A stretch of DNA of 64,000 nucleotides from Tillandsia leiboldiana (lineage: Eukaryota > Streptophyta > Magnoliopsida > Poales > Bromeliaceae), in assembly GCA_029204045.2 (NCBI GenBank), contig JAQNDB010000547.1, positions 1 to 64,000 of the forward strand, read 5' to 3'. A program made the position numbers and the translations under genes. Under the pieces are notes generated by a model that worked only from the letters and a program-made list of their open reading frames with translations, was not told where the DNA came from and ran no database searches. How positions within the stretch are numbered: the first letter of the stretch is position 1; every line of letters begins with the position of its first letter. Below, in pieces: positions 1 through 11,499 of the stretch.

Positions 1-149
1 ACCTTCGTTTTTCTGGAATTCTGTTTTTCCTCGCTACTGCAATCCAGATCGCCGATCTCCGATCCGTGGTCGTCGTCATGTAAAACCCAAAAAGGTTAGT
101 TTTTTTTATCCTTATCTTCTTTCCAAGGGTTTCTAACCTATACATAGAC
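1..149 (+). repeat. Sirevirus 5' LTR, piece 1 (U3 end and TATA region)
   Basis: Window position 1 aligns with 39693 in the 3' LTR of the same element, so about 440 bp of this LTR lie outside the window. The match runs through the GATCCGGATC-like motifs (here partly decayed) to the sequence corresponding to the TATA box at 39828-39836. Here the box reads TATACATAG, and it is followed at once by solo LTR A, whose target duplication TAGAC (145-149) is part of the TATA region itself. The 5' LTR promoter is therefore doubly damaged: a base change in the box and an insertion directly after it. Confidence 0.85.
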
Positions 150-660
150 TGTGGTGGACCAGGGATCTTTGCAGGCTTCTACGTTGACCAGCAGCTTCTA
201 AGCCTACGTGGCATGTCGGCGGTGTTCGCGGCGCCCAATTTGGACACATAGATGGAACTCGGGGCTTAAAATGGATCGCGGGTAATCGGGGAGACCCGTC
301 GGATGTTTAGAAGAGTTTATGCCAAGTGGCAATCAAATTTAGGCTCGGCGCGAAATTCGGATTAAAAATACCTTTTCGGGATCCTCCGGCATTTAGAGGA
401 TTAGACATTTGGCAAAATGGACGCCGGATTTGGAATCATCGCGCGAAAACGGTCAAGATGGGCTATTTACTTGTAGTTTTTCGGAGCTTGCTACAGTAAT
501 TTTACTGTCTCGCCGGAACAGTGTTTCCGGCGATCGCCGGCGGCGGCGGGCAGCGGCGAAGGCGGCGGAATGCGCTCGGGCAGCGCTAGCGGCCGCGGGC
601 AGGCGCTGAAGGCGCGGGCAGGTGCGCGGTCCACCGCGAGGGCGTGCACCGGGAGCGGGC

Positions 661-990
661 CACGTGGCGCTTTTCTGTTGGCCCGGCTCAGCAGGCGCGG
701 TCCACGGAATTTGGGCCCGGGTGCAACGGTGAACCGGGTGGACACGTGGCAGACGTTTATGGTGGCGGCGTTGTGCGCGCGGTCCATGCAATGAGTGGAG
801 CAGTTGACCGGGCAGGTGGCCGTACCGCGGGCAGGTTTCCGTACGCGGGGCAGGCGCAGGCGACGTGGGCAGTGCCACGTGGCGGCCCGCTGATTCGCGG
901 CGCCACCTACCGTGGGACGTTGACGCAGGCAGGGACACGTGGCGCTCTCCGGTGGCTTGCACAGCTGCAGCGTGTTTCGGGGGACACGTG
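661..990 (+). promoter_or_regulatory. Cluster of five G-boxes (CACGTG) in U3 of LTR A
   Basis: CACGTG occurs at 661-666, 743-748, 876-881, 936-941 and 985-990, mostly inside GACACGTGGC or GCCACGTGGC. The cluster lies 150-470 bp upstream of the TATA box. CACGTG is the core site of plant bZIP and bHLH factors, including ABA-response factors. A role as an LTR enhancer is inferred from position and from the same pattern in LTRs D and E. Confidence 0.6.
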
Positions 991-1134
991 GCCGTGGCGG
1001 GCTGTGGCGGGTCGGACGAAGCCGGATCCCGTCCGCGTAGCATTTTGGACTGTGCCGCACTGTTTGCACCCGAAAGATTTCGGGCGCTCGAAAATACGAC
1101 ATAATGGGAATTTTCCCAATTGTTTTCTTGCTCC

Positions 1135-1143
1135 TATAAATAG
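1135..1143 (+). promoter_or_regulatory. TATA box of LTR A
   Basis: TATAAATAG inside CTCCTATAAATAGCACC, followed by a pyrimidine-rich leader (CTTCTTTGGCTCTTTTCTC). Transcription would start about 30 bp downstream, near 1165-1175, making U3 about 1 kb and R plus U5 about 3.1 kb. Confidence 0.65.
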
Positions 1144-4100
1144 CACCCGAACCTTCTTCTTTGGCTCTTTTCTCTCAACCCGCGCATCTTCTGCCCGAGC
1201 CACCTGAAGGAGACTTGTTTCCTCTCTTAATTCTTGATCTTCTGCCAAGTTTCTACGATTTTAGGAGCACGCATCCCGAGGTTCTGGATTTTAACGGCCC
1301 GGCGCGCGTTGCATCTCCTGTGTTCCCCTTTTCGTCGCAGCAGCAGTGTTTTGGCTCCCCTGGGCTACCCCGAGATCCTTTTTCTGTGATTCTTTCGCCG
1401 ACAGACTCCTAAGAGGTAGGGCTTCATCTTTTGTATTGATCACCGCTTTCCTCCCGTTTCAGTTTTTGGCACGGATCCCGAGGCAATCGTGACCCATTTT
1501 CTGTTTGGCTTTGTGGGACAGCATCGGGTGTTTTTGCCATATCTTTGCGCACGAGCGTCAGACGAAACGAGCTTATACAACTTTTTCATCTTCAGATCGG
1601 AAGGAACGCGCTCGTATTTTTCTTGGATTTTTCTGAGATTTCATCAGAGTTGAAAATCACTGTTTCTCTGTGTACATTGCTACAGTCATTTTGTGCTGAT
1701 CTTGTGAGTGTACCACCTTGTCGAATTTATATCTTGCTTACCGAACTCATTTGGGCGTGCAAGCTACCGTTGCGAAGCTATCGCCGCCCAGGATCGCGGT
1801 GATATTTTTCTGGGAATTTTCTGGGCTCTTGCTGCAGGTGAAAATTAAGCCTTTTTGGGACTGTTGTTGTATGTTTGTGTGAGAGCAGATTTTGGAATGT
1901 ATGTGTAATGTGGACTTTGTGTTGTGCCAGGAGAGTTACGGTTGTGCTGAACTTATTTGGAGCAAGGGATTATAGTTATCTGGTGTTTTTTCAGCTGTTG
2001 GGCTTTGGACAGTCACTTTTCAGGGTGGGTGCTTTGTTCCGAGAACCGGTGGACGTTTCTCTAACTCTATATGTTAGAATTGCATGGAGGTGTAGGGTAC
2101 AATACCTCTGGGATTGATTGGTAAGCTTAACAATGTTTGATTTATGGAATTGCAAGTTAATTATTCATATTATGACAACTGTATTAATCAGACATTTATG
2201 TTGATGATTTTAGTGGAAGCTTACCTAAGGCAAAGTTCCCTATATGATTAATTATCATGCCATGTTAGCATATAACCCTTTTTATGAGGCTGGTTTATAC
2301 AATGGATAGGATTATGTAGTTATGTGCAGGTTCTACTCCAAGGAGTGATTATGGATCGAAAATCATGGACAGGTATGGTCATTGCTAATTCTGGCATGAG
2401 GTTTATTTCTTTATTCTTCTTGAGGACAAATACATGCTTGTATGGACATATGTGTATGGACATATAGTTAGGCCATCTTTTACTGCTGCACTACATATTG
2501 GAACTTGACTTAGGAGAAACCATGTTATTCCTTTCTCCTTCTTGTTAGTCAGGCGGTCTGTGTTGCTTGGTGCGAGCAGGGGTCTGGGGTATGTTAGCAG
2601 GGACATTGGTGACAGGGACGGTTTGCTGGATTGCGGCTGGCAGGGTTTTGGCGGTGACCGCGGACTTTGGGCGGTTGACCGGATGTCGTTATAGTACTTT
2701 GGTTATGGACGGCAGGGTATTGCGGCAACCGGATATTGGGCGGTTGACGGATATTTATTGATGTATCAGATTGGGTATTAGACTTTCCTCTAGTGGATGG
2801 AGTTTTCCACTTATCATTTACTGTTGTATCCGTTTAGGGATCGGTTTCCCTTTAGTGGACGAGTTTTTCCACTTGATCAGAGTCGTGATCCAGTCCTGCT
2901 ATACAGTGATACTCGACACAGAGATACTTGTGATACTGATGACAGAGTTACTTTACTCGTGTGGGTCGCTCCCCTCGAGTGCCACTCCGGAGTGTGCGAC
3001 TGGACGGATCGATGCCAGTCTGTTACTTACTTTTTTGTGCGATCGGACGGTTCGATGCCGATCTGTTACTTACTTTGGGATGCGACCGTACCGGTCCGAG
3101 TCGGTCTGTATTCCGCGATTGAGATCTGGAGTTCGACAGCAGAGCAGGCTGTACCAGTGATTACTGGTCTATCGATTGGGTTTATTCAGGCAGATACTTT
3201 TTGTTACACTCGTGCCTGGGGGACCGAGTGGAGTCTAGTAGCTGTGTTTAGACCAGTGCTAGTATTGTTGGAAACCGTTCGGGTTTGACGGTGGTCCCGT
3301 GGTCGTTGTGAGTTCTTTGACCATTGTGTGAGAGGTTGAGCGTCTTGAGTCTATCCGTTCTGAGAGAGGAGCATGGATTATGACTATAGCCTGCATGAGC
3401 CACTACTCAATAGCGAGTTAGTCCGTTTGGACGCCCCCTACGTAATTCCTGCCCGTCAGCGGGAGGTGGTTATAGGTGGGCGCAGGTTTGACTGGACCCG
3501 ATGTGGCAGTCAGCTCGATTGGGTCGATTGAGCACCTCGTGTGCGAGTGTTGCATATATTTATCAGAGTTTCCCCATTTGAGTATTCAGATAGAGGCATG
3601 GTAGCTGTAGAGTGTCTTCTGCTTCTTCTTTAAGTTTTACTGCATTAGTTATTTTTTGCCTCTAGTGGTCTTGGTGGGCAGATCGTCGGGCCTAGTGGCG
3701 ATACCCACTGAGAACTCCCTTTTTGCGTAGTTCTCACGCTCGTCGGGGGTTTTTCCCCCTTTTGTCCTTTCTCTCCCTTGTTTTGCAGAGTCTTGGCGGG
3801 TGTTGCCGTTTCTGCGGTTGCTGTTCGCGGTGAGGGAGTAGCGAGCTAGATCCTGACCCATTGGAGAGTAGCGGTACCCCCCCCCCTTTTGAGGAGATCT
3901 TCAGTATAGTCGGTAGATTAGTATTTATTTCCTCTTTTGAGAGACTGATGTAGTGAGGATATGATGTATTGAGAGCTGGTACAACTGATGTTTTATTTGA
4001 GATATCTCCCTGTTGAGCTATGAGTTTTGTACTCGAGGTTATTGTATGATTATCATTTTTGGGAGATGGACCTTGTTGTTTTATCTTCAGTTGTACAGTG

Positions 4101-4182
4101 GTTGATTTTATTTCTATAGCAATTTTATCTTTTAGCTCTGATATCTATTAGCTGTAGCTCTTTTTGCAGGTAGGACGCTTCG

Positions 4183-4241
4183 CCTATGCGGGTTTGGCAT
4201 AGGTGGCGGATCTGTTGGCGAGCCCGGTCGCAGTTTCGACC
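4183..4241 (+). other. Paired U5 hairpins at the end of LTR A
   Basis: Hairpin 1: stem CCTATGC (4183-4189) with GCATAGG (4197-4203). Hairpin 2: stem GGTCG (4227-4231) with CGACC (4237-4241), loop CAGTTT. LTR B and the inner element have a hairpin 1 at the same place with an unrelated stem sequence (see 30030-30092), so pairing is kept while bases change. Confidence 0.55.
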
Positions 4242-4254
4242 CCGGGGCGTGACA

Positions 4255-4833
4255 TAGACCCTATGATTCTTTTTCTAGGGTTAATCCAAATAGCCGTCAT
4301 ATATAAAATACAATCTTTTATACGGCCTAAGATCCACATATAGAGAAGAAAGGAAATACTAGATTTAATCTTATGTTTCTTCATCTATATTGATTGATTT
4401 GATTCTAGGTTTTGATACTCATATTCTGAGTAGAATCAAATCAATGAATACTTAGATGGTATTTCCGTCTATTTCTAATCTAAGTATTCGGCGGATCATC
4501 ACCACCCAAAAACAACGATTTACCCCAAAATCGGCGCGTGGACTCGCGTGGCCTTGTGGATTCAAGGTGCAACCGCTCTCGTGGATTCGGAGCGAGGTAC
4601 GTTCGTGGATTCGAAGCGTGCTACTGGGTGAAGACCGTGGATTCGGTCGGACGTCGTGGACTCGACGTTGGACGCCGTGGATTCGGCGTTGGACGCACAT
4701 CGTGGATTCGAGAAGCGTCGTGGAGCGAGCGGAGAAGATCAACTAGGAGAGTATGGAAAAGGTTGAGTCGTCTGTGAGTACGGTATATCACCTCGTACGT
4801 GTTTAATTCTAGTGGATTTCACCGTGTTATCGG
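4255..4833 (+). repeat. Sirevirus 5' LTR, piece 2 (R/U5)
   Basis: Nearly identical to about 39837-40415 of the 3' LTR. It starts with the TAGAC duplicate created by solo LTR A and ends with ATCGG (4829-4833), the duplicate created by solo LTR B. The stretch 4540-4730 has about ten short repeats of the type GTGGATTCG or GTGGACTCG. They keep several frames open on both strands, but I see no protein domain and do not call a gene. Confidence 0.88.
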
Positions 4834-7190
4834 TGTAGAATACCGGAAATTTCGGAGCGCGCCGACCTCGCAAGCTGGCGTGGTGCGGAGAAAATCGCCT
4901 CGGGCGTGGTTCCGTTTTTGTTTACAGATGAGTTCGGATTGGTTCGGATCAACGCGGAAGCCCCAGTTTGATTTGGGAATTTTCGGGCATTGTGCGCCGA
5001 TAGAGGATTGGGTTTCGGGAAAGCCTCGACTTCTTTGTGGAGTGCAGAAATATTGGAAATACTTGGAACAGATGTACTTTAGGATTACAGCGGAGTTCGG
5101 GAGGTTCCGGACGGACGCAGAGAACCCGAAGGCAAAAGTGAGTTGGAACTGGCCGTTATGGGTGCCGATTTTTGGATTGAGCACACCGACTCCATAGTTG
5201 AGCTTTGTGAGTTGGAAAAGTTTTGAACATGTGTATTTTCATATTACAGCGGAGTTCGGGAGGTTTCGAACCCGTGCGGAGGCCCCGAGAGCAAAAAGTG
5301 AGTTGGTGGGGACTTTTGGTGGATTATTTAATTAATTTACTTAATTAGTGGCATATTGACTTGGTCTGGGATGAAATGAAAGAAAGAAAAGAGAAAGAAA
5401 GGAAGTGAGAGAAAGTGAGGGTAGGGGAGTCCTAATTAATTAGAAGCTACAGCTGCCCTCCACCCACCTAATTAAGCCATGACTTCATTAGATGAGCCAC
5501 CTCATCGCCTGCTACATCCCCTCAAACAGAGGACTCAAGCAAAAATAGAGGAATGAGAGAAGGAGGAAGAAGAAAGAGAAGAAAGAGAAGAAGAGGAAGA
5601 ACGTGGAAAAAAAAAAAATGGGAAAAGAGAGGAAATGGATGGGAGTTGAGATGGTGGACTTCCTCCTAGAAGCCGTGTGGAGCGAGCGGCGCGCGCAGCG
5701 TCGAGCCTCCAACGAGGTAAAGCACTGCAGTTTTTTTTAGAAGGTTGGTTTTTGGTCTTTAATGGTGATTTTGGGTTTTTATTTGGTGTTGTTGTGTGTG
5801 GTTGGGAGGTTTTGGTTTTTGGATGTGTTGGAGCACAACCACCATTGCTGGATTTTCGGAGCTCCACCATCGCAGTTTAGTGCAAAAATTCCCCAGGCTT
5901 CATGTCTTGGAATTTCGAGCTGAAATTTGGAGGAGATCTCCAAGACAGGTAAATCTACAACTTTGATATTCAGTGTTCTACTTGGATCATGAGATTTCTT
6001 GGAGAATATTTGGGTTTTCTACAACCTTCACGCACAGATTTTTGTATTGGACACCTTGGAGTAATTTTGGATTTCTCTCTCGTACGAGCTCGGAATTAGG
6101 TGTTCTTTAGCTCGATCTTTATCTACTCTCGACAAGGAATCCATTGCCACCTTCCTCACCGTATTTGGAGCTCGTTTGGACAGGTAAAACTCCCAATCTT
6201 TCCAGCCCTGTAGCGCTGATTTTACAGAGCAGATTTTTCTTGGAATAGCATGTTTGTATGGTGATATCTTTGAGTTCAGCATATTTTTGGGGGATTTCTT
6301 TGTATGGATCTGTTAACAGGGTTAAGAGGAATATTTCTCATGTTGATACTTAAGTGTAATTCCTGCTAAATTAATTCCTAAAAATCTGCGAACATTATGC
6401 CGGAATTTTGGATGTTACCGTGTTGTTTCGGGTGTATCTTGGCCTACAGATGTCGGAATGGGGCGTATAAACACTCGTTTTGGGGCTACTCGTCGCGAGG
6501 ATCGCAACCGTGAATTTTCTGGAATTTTTGGAGTACTGTACGCAGGTGAAATTCCCTATCTCCCCTGCTGGTTTGTTCTAACAGCATGTGCTGTTGGGAT
6601 TGTGTGCATTGGAGCTTGTAGAGAGTGGATTGCGGGTTTTTGGTAAATTGTATTATATGAGCATATACTTATGAGTGTGCAGATGTTATGGTGGTCTTAG
6701 TGTGGGTTGTGGGCACTTGTTGAGTGCAGTGAAAATTATTAGAGGGTCGCGGCAGTGTGTGCGCGCGGCGCGGTTTAGTGTTTCGGCAGATTTTGGACAA
6801 CGGGCGGTTCGGCACTTCACCGACTTCAGCGTTGCCTGCGGAAAGCATTCCAGGTGGGTTGGAATTTCTCCAAAATTTATGGAATGCCCTTTAATGCTAT
6901 TGAATGCATGTTGATCATGTTTAGTTATCTGTTTTATGCTTATCAAATCTGATAGTTGCCTAGAAAATTGTAGAAAGACTTTCAAGAGCCCCAGGCATTT
7001 TTATCATGATTTAGAAGTTATTTGACACTAGACTGCTTATTCTTTGAGATTCAGGCTGCATCTGGACCTTCATAACATTTAATACCCCGTTTTAAGTAAA
7101 ACTCCGTTTTAAAAGAGTTTTTAATTATTGAGAACATTATGAATGGTCCAGATTGTTCGAGTTGCATGAGTACTCGTGCCAGAGGGCCGA
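4834..7190 (+). mobile_element. Ty3/gypsy solo LTR B, 5' part
   Basis: Starts TGTAGAATACCGG right after ATCGG (4829-4833). The other part is 28757-30104, ending GGGGCGTGACA and followed by ATCGG (30105-30109). The total intrinsic length is about 3.7 kb, with no PBS, PPT or pol, so it is a solo LTR split by the later insertion of the element at 7191-28751. It is related to LTR C and to the LTRs of the inner element (shared U3 repeat ending AAAAGTGAGT, GAGGTAA junction, LTR ends). The TATA region (near 5330-5370) is AT-rich but lacks a consensus box. Confidence 0.88.
5050..5310 (+). repeat. About 160-bp U3 repeats of LTR B, two copies
   Basis: The segment containing TTACAGCGGAGTTCGGGAGG and ending in AAAAGTGAGT occurs twice, with AAAAGTGAGT at 5134 and 5294 (160 bp apart). 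The same unit with an exact 159-bp period is found in the inner-element LTRs and in LTR C, always upstream of the promoter region. Confidence 0.7.
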
Positions 7191-7473
7191 TGTCACGCCC
7201 CGGGGGTTTGTTTTAGCGGAAACGATTCACAAAAGTCGAACATTTGACGTATAAAATTTTTTTGATAAAAGAGAACCCCTCTTCCCCGGCGCATGCCCAG
7301 ACCCGCCACACATACAGGATCACTCTGTACACGGACAGCGCCTCCCCTGTATATGCACGGCGTGGCGTTCAGTACATATTCCAAACATACGCAACCATTC
7401 AATCACAACAATTATTAACATACAACCAGCATTCTAACTTATTTAAAACGTATGGCCGATCACTTTGGAAAGG

Positions 7474-7677
7474 ATAAATCCACAGTTTTAAAAGGGCGCC
7501 TACCCGGCGCTTACGTTTTGAAAGCGAGTTTCGAAATCATCATAAATCCACAAGGTTTTGAAAACAGTGCCCACCCGACACCCAAGTTTTGAAATCCATT
7601 TCGCAATCCATAAATCCACAGGGTTTTGAAACCAGTGCCCACACGACACTTAGATTTTAAAATCGGTTTTCGCAATC
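7474..7677. repeat. 68-bp tandem repeat, three units
   Basis: Units begin with ATAAATCC at 7474, 7542 and 7610, exactly 68 bp apart, each carrying a GTTTTGAAA-type core and a CCACACGACAC-like segment. The same three units are in the other LTR at 25764, 25832 and 25900. Confidence 0.75.
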
Positions 7678-8065
7678 TTTTCTTTGGCTTTTGCCTTTTT
7701 CATATTCAAATGGCCAACAGAAACAAAAGGAAGAGTAACGCATAAGAGGATAACTAAATGCAACCCATACCGACATCCACGCCGACCCCACGAGGGTATC
7801 GAGAGCCTCTCACATAACTACAATGTAAATGAAATGCAAGAATGAAAGAAGAAACACAGTCCCGGGTCCCCAGCGACCCAGCTGCTCCTGTCCCGTCCTC
7901 ACCGCCGCCTACCTCTCCCCCCGTCTGAACCCTGTCACGAAGTGGGAAGTCAGTGACAAAAAAAATAGTAGAGCAGGAGAATATAATAAAACAAACCGTG
8001 AAGACAACCGGAGCAACCACCCTCTCAAGGAGGAAGGCAACCTGTACACCTGTATCCTGTAAAAC

Positions 8066-8330
8066 CCGGACACGTCGGACAACTAAACCGACGGCCCATA
8101 CCGTACCTGCAGAAACCCGACCACGTCGGACAACTAAACCGACGGGTCGCACTGCTCGCACCTCGGCGCCTCAAACCCCACAACTAATAAGGGGCCCCAC
8201 TACGTCACCTCGTGGGTAGAACCCGACCACGTCGGACAACTAAACCGACGGGTCGCCTCGCTCGCACCTCGGCGCCTCAAACCCCACAACTAATAAGGGG
8301 CCCCACTACGTCACCTCGTGGGTATACACG
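8066..8330. repeat. 106-bp tandem duplication in outer LTR
   Basis: ACCCGACCACGTCGGACAAC starts at 8115 and again at 8221, and the following ~90 bp (including AATAAGGGGCCCCACTACGT) are duplicated. A partial unit precedes at about 8066. The same arrangement occurs near 26356-26620 in the right LTR. Confidence 0.75.
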
Positions 8331-10463
8331 GGTCATAGACCACTTTTTCCGGAAAAGCGCACCCTTTGCGGTGGCCAAACCGCGGGTGCGCGTGCTGCAG
8401 CCTCGAGCCAAGTAACCATAACCACCATCATGTCAGCATCATAATATATATAACAAGAGTAAAGCGGCAACATGTATAATCAAAAGTAAAACCGTAGCAT
8501 ATGCGATCAAAAGTAACCCGCTATCATGTATACTCAAAGTCAAGGCAATAATATGGGCACTCGAAGGCAGCCCGCCAACATATAAATATCAAAAGGAGAA
8601 CGACCGTCGGAGACCGACGCTAAACACTATGAAGAACCCACTAACATGCATAAGCTATCACCCATCAATATTTAACCCCCGTACACTTAGAATTGACCCC
8701 GTCCAACATGATAGAGTTAGATGCTAGGACAAAGAAAATAAAAACCCACCACGTAATAAACCTGATCATAACGACATTACGCATAAAGGGATTCTAAGGG
8801 TGTACCCACCTGAAACGTGAAGAAAGTGTGTGGAAACTTCAGTTAAAATGCTCCCACCCTGAGCCCGAAAAGAACTACAGTAAGAAGTATCGTTAATAAC
8901 ATCGTCGGGGTCAAAACACTCAAAAACGGGGCGGAACGGGCCAAAAACGGAGCTTCTGGGCTCTTTGGCAGAAGGCTGGTGCACGGTCCAGGCGTGGACC
9001 TGGTCTGCGGCCAAGGGTGGCGGCCCTCACAGACCGGGCGCACACTGTGCGGTGAACCGCCCCATCCTGGGCCGGGCCGTGCACGGGCAAAAGGCGCGCG
9101 CCGGGTTCATCACTTCCCGGCCGCGGCGCAGCACCGGGCGCACACTGTGCGGTGAACCGCGCTTGCGGGCTGGGCCGGCGCACGCAACCGTGCACCGGGT
9201 CTGCGCCCCCAGGCCGCGGGGCGTGCGCCGGGTGCACACCCGGCGTGTGGACTGGGCACTTGCGGCCCGGTCTGGCGCACGCAGCTGTGCGCCGGGTTCA
9301 CGCCCGCAGGTGGCCGATCCGTGCGCCGGGTGCACGATCGGCCGGTGGACCGCGGCTGAGGGAGCCGTACGGGATGAACAGTAAGTTTCCCGTTTTCGCG
9401 TTTTCTCTCCGTTTTCGCTCCCGTTTCGCGATTTCTTCTCCATTTTCGCTCCCGTGCGATACCGGCGACGACCCCGCGAACATTGTAACGGCGGCGGCGG
9501 CCTCCCGTCTAACAACGGCGGCGGCGGCCTCCCGTTCGACACCACGCCTCGCACGCAACACGACAAGAAGGAAAACCCTAAATCGAAAAAGATAACCGGG
9601 AAGGCCCGAACCGTTTACCTTGTTTTCGCCGGTGAGGGAGGAAGGAAGAGGATCGTCCCGCTCTCGTTCGCCGGGTTCCGCAGGGCGTGCGATCGTCCTT
9701 CCTTCTCCTCGTCTCCGTCTCGGTTCCTCACGCCCTCGGTTGAAAAGAGAGGAAATATGGATTGGGGTTTTATTTTCCCCCTTCCCTTTCTTAACAGGGC
9801 CGCCTTAAACCCTAGCCGTCAAGCGAAAAACCCTAAATTAACCGGAATAAAAACCGACGGCTAAGATTGTCCCGAAAAGCGTGTCAATCACTCGCACGGA
9901 TCCCGAAGCACACAGAAAGGGGCCCAAACTTTAAAAATTTATTCTGGGAGATCCGGAAGTCGGAATTCGAATCTGATCGCGTCTCCGTTCACCGTTTTGC
10001 GAGCTCTAGCACCAAAAATTATCCGCAAGTCCCGACAACCAGCCCAGAAATTCTCGGATTTCAATCCCCTCCTTAATCAACTGAAAACATTCGGTTAGGA
10101 CCCAAGATGGAAAACCGGAAGGTCGAAGTATCCCCACATAAATAAAATAACCCAGTGCCATAAACAGATGAGAATTCTGATCACAGCAGGTTCCCCGTCC
10201 GATCGCCTCGGAGAACGTGCCGGCCACCTAACACGGATTCCGATGCGCCACTCAAAAGCAAACGCTTTGACCCCCATTTCGGGAGATCCGCAAATCGGAT
10301 TCCGAATCCGTTCGCTTTGCCGCCCTCCGTTCTTCGAGCTCAATCGCAGAAAATACTGGCGGCCCCGGTCAGTCCATTGCAGAAAACGGTGGAAAGTTTA
10401 CCTATCACTCCCGTCAAAATAAAAGGGAGGTACACAAGGGCAAGGGAACGCCAGGACTCTACA

Positions 10464-10712
10464 TCACTCACCACTAAAAAAAAAGTTTCGTCCTCGAAAC
10501 TTAATCCTGGTCCGCAATGCATAAAACTCAGTAGCACTCCTCCATCTTTGACTCCCGTTCCTAAGTCGCTTCGCGTTCTTCTTGGTTGTTCCACAGCACC
10601 TTCCCATAGGGGATCGCCCGGTTGCGCACTCCTTTTTGTCCTCTGGTGCTAAGGTCCGCACCGGTGTTCCGTCGAAGCTCGGGTCCTCTCTAGGCTCAAA
10701 GGCGGTGACCAT
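10464..10712 (-). pseudogene. Outer element pol C-terminus (integrase tail), broken
   Basis: Next to the left LTR on the minus strand, pieces of the end of a gypsy polyprotein can be read in more than one frame. One frame gives a segment with TPVRTLAPEDKKE, resembling the integrase tail that precedes a chromodomain. Another gives SFEDETFF immediately before the LTR. FEDETF is encoded by a near-palindrome, GTTTCGTCCTCGAAAC on the plus strand (10486-10501). Frame changes and the missing integrase core show that it is not functional. The sequence between it and the LTR is only weakly purine-rich on the sense strand. Confidence 0.6.
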
Positions 10713-10734
10713 CCGTCACCCAAAATCAAGTAAG

Positions 10735-10800
10735 CAGGTTCAGAGCACCTCTTCGAGGATCCGTCTTATTCGCTCGGGCTGTCCGCCGGTCTGGGGCGAA
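10735..10800 (-). pseudogene. Integrase core fragment (end of catalytic domain)
   Basis: The minus-strand frame reads PQTGGQPERIRRILEEVL, the motif around the catalytic Glu of gypsy integrases (usually PQTDGQSERTNQTLED). The upstream part of the core with the two catalytic Asp residues is absent between this point and the HHCC region at 10828-11232, so an internal deletion removed most of the domain. Confidence 0.65.
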
Positions 10801-10827
10801 ACGCCGTGCTGAAGTGTGGTTTAGTCT

Positions 10828-11232
10828 CTAGAGCTCGTTGCAGACTTGCCAAAGGTTCGACACCAGCCGAGTGTCTCTAGTCCACCAAAATTTCTGCTTG
10901 AGGTCCTCGTACATCTTCATGTCACCAGGATGCGCTGCAGAGGGAGCGTCGTGCGCCTCTGACGGTAACTCCTTCTTCAATACTAGCAGTTCGGGCACGC
11001 AAGTCCACCCTCGAAAACGTATTGCGTTGTTCGCACTCGCCGAAAAGTCGCTTGCGTGGTCCGGGGGTCTTGTTTCAATAAGCTGTATCCGTACGCCTGT
11101 TATTCTGACCCTCCAAGATTTCTCTAACAGGGTTGGCTTGATCATTAAGGACAATAGGTCGCGCGACGGTACCGGTCCTGCTGAGTACTCGCGCTCACCG
11201 ATTTCCTCCCCGATTTGACCCTTCTTGCTCAA
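10828..11232 (-). pseudogene. Integrase zinc-binding (HHCC) region, outer element
   Basis: A 134-codon open stretch on the minus strand ends in a recognisable integrase N-terminus: residues of the type LPSEAHDAPSAAHPGDMKMY, then EDLKQKFWW, and a final WQVCNEL where the CxxC pair is expected. The His pair is present, but only one of the two Cys residues is seen before the frame closes. The first ~80 codons resemble the gypsy pre-integrase linker (RFRGWTCVPE). It is part of the broken pol of the element at 7191-28751. Confidence 0.65.
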
Positions 11233-11301
11233 AACATCCGCTCCTATTCTCTGTGATTCCCGTCGCTAACACGACGTGCCCCGAGAGTCCATCTCGCGAA
11301 G

Positions 11302-11487
11302 TCAGAACTCGCGTCTCTTAAACTTAGCGACCAGCTCCTGGTCCCTGAAATTCTTGCAGTTGATTAAAGAGGTCGTCAGTCCTGGGTCGTTCTTCACTGT
11401 ATGCTGGCTTATCTTCCTGTAGTCGATGCATAGACGTAGACTTCTGTTCTTCTTTCGCACGAAAGCACGGGTGCGCCCCAAGGCGTC
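11302..11487 (-). pseudogene. RT N-terminal fragment, out of normal order
   Basis: The minus strand encodes FVRKKNRSLRLCIDYRKI, the finger motif of Ty3/gypsy reverse transcriptase (usually KKDGSLRLCIDYR), followed by degenerate DLF-Q-L-type sequence in a shifted frame. Because the inner element inserted with a clean GCGTC duplication, this fragment was directly downstream (minus strand) of the RNase H and pre-integrase remnant at 23304-23782 before that insertion. The normal order is RT, then RNase H, then integrase, so an RT start after RNase H points to a rearranged or mosaic pol. Confidence 0.6.
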
Positions 11488-11499
11488 TGTCACGCCCCG

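Larger units (their letters stand above)
150..4254 (+). mobile_element. Ty3/gypsy solo LTR A
   Basis: A 4105-bp sequence starting TGTGGTGGACC and ending GGGGCGTGACA, flanked by the exact 5-bp repeat TAGAC (145-149 and 4255-4259). Removing it and one repeat restores continuity with the Sirevirus LTR. No PBS, PPT or coding domain lies between the ends, so it is a solo LTR, the usual product of recombination between the two LTRs of a full element. Inside are a G-box-rich U3 (to about 1130), a TATA box, a long transcribed part with short tandem repeats (two near-copies around 2790-2870 and two around 2996-3085) and paired hairpins at the U5 end. Open frames in the GC-rich part (450-1250) overlap on both strands and look non-coding. 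Confidence 0.88.
7191..10463 (-). repeat. Outer element, 3' LTR (left copy)
   Basis: Starts TGTCACGCCCCGGGGG and ends GACTCTACA on the plus strand. It matches 25481-28751 almost base for base by eye (3273 against 3271 bp), which points to a recent insertion. It contains three 68-bp units near 7474, a 106-bp duplication near 8115, a GC-rich block (8960-9370) and a duplicated GGCGGCGGCGGCCTCCCGT segment (9490-9540). I could not find a convincing TATA box. Confidence 0.92.

Noticed and set aside
450..1250. Overlapping frames of 110-200 codons on both strands
   Set aside because: GC-rich U3 of solo LTR A; no start context, domain or codon bias, and equal openness on both strands.
4452..4746. 96-codon frames on both strands as a small gene
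   Set aside because: They fall in the Sirevirus LTR, are produced by GTGGATTCG repeats and recur in each LTR copy.
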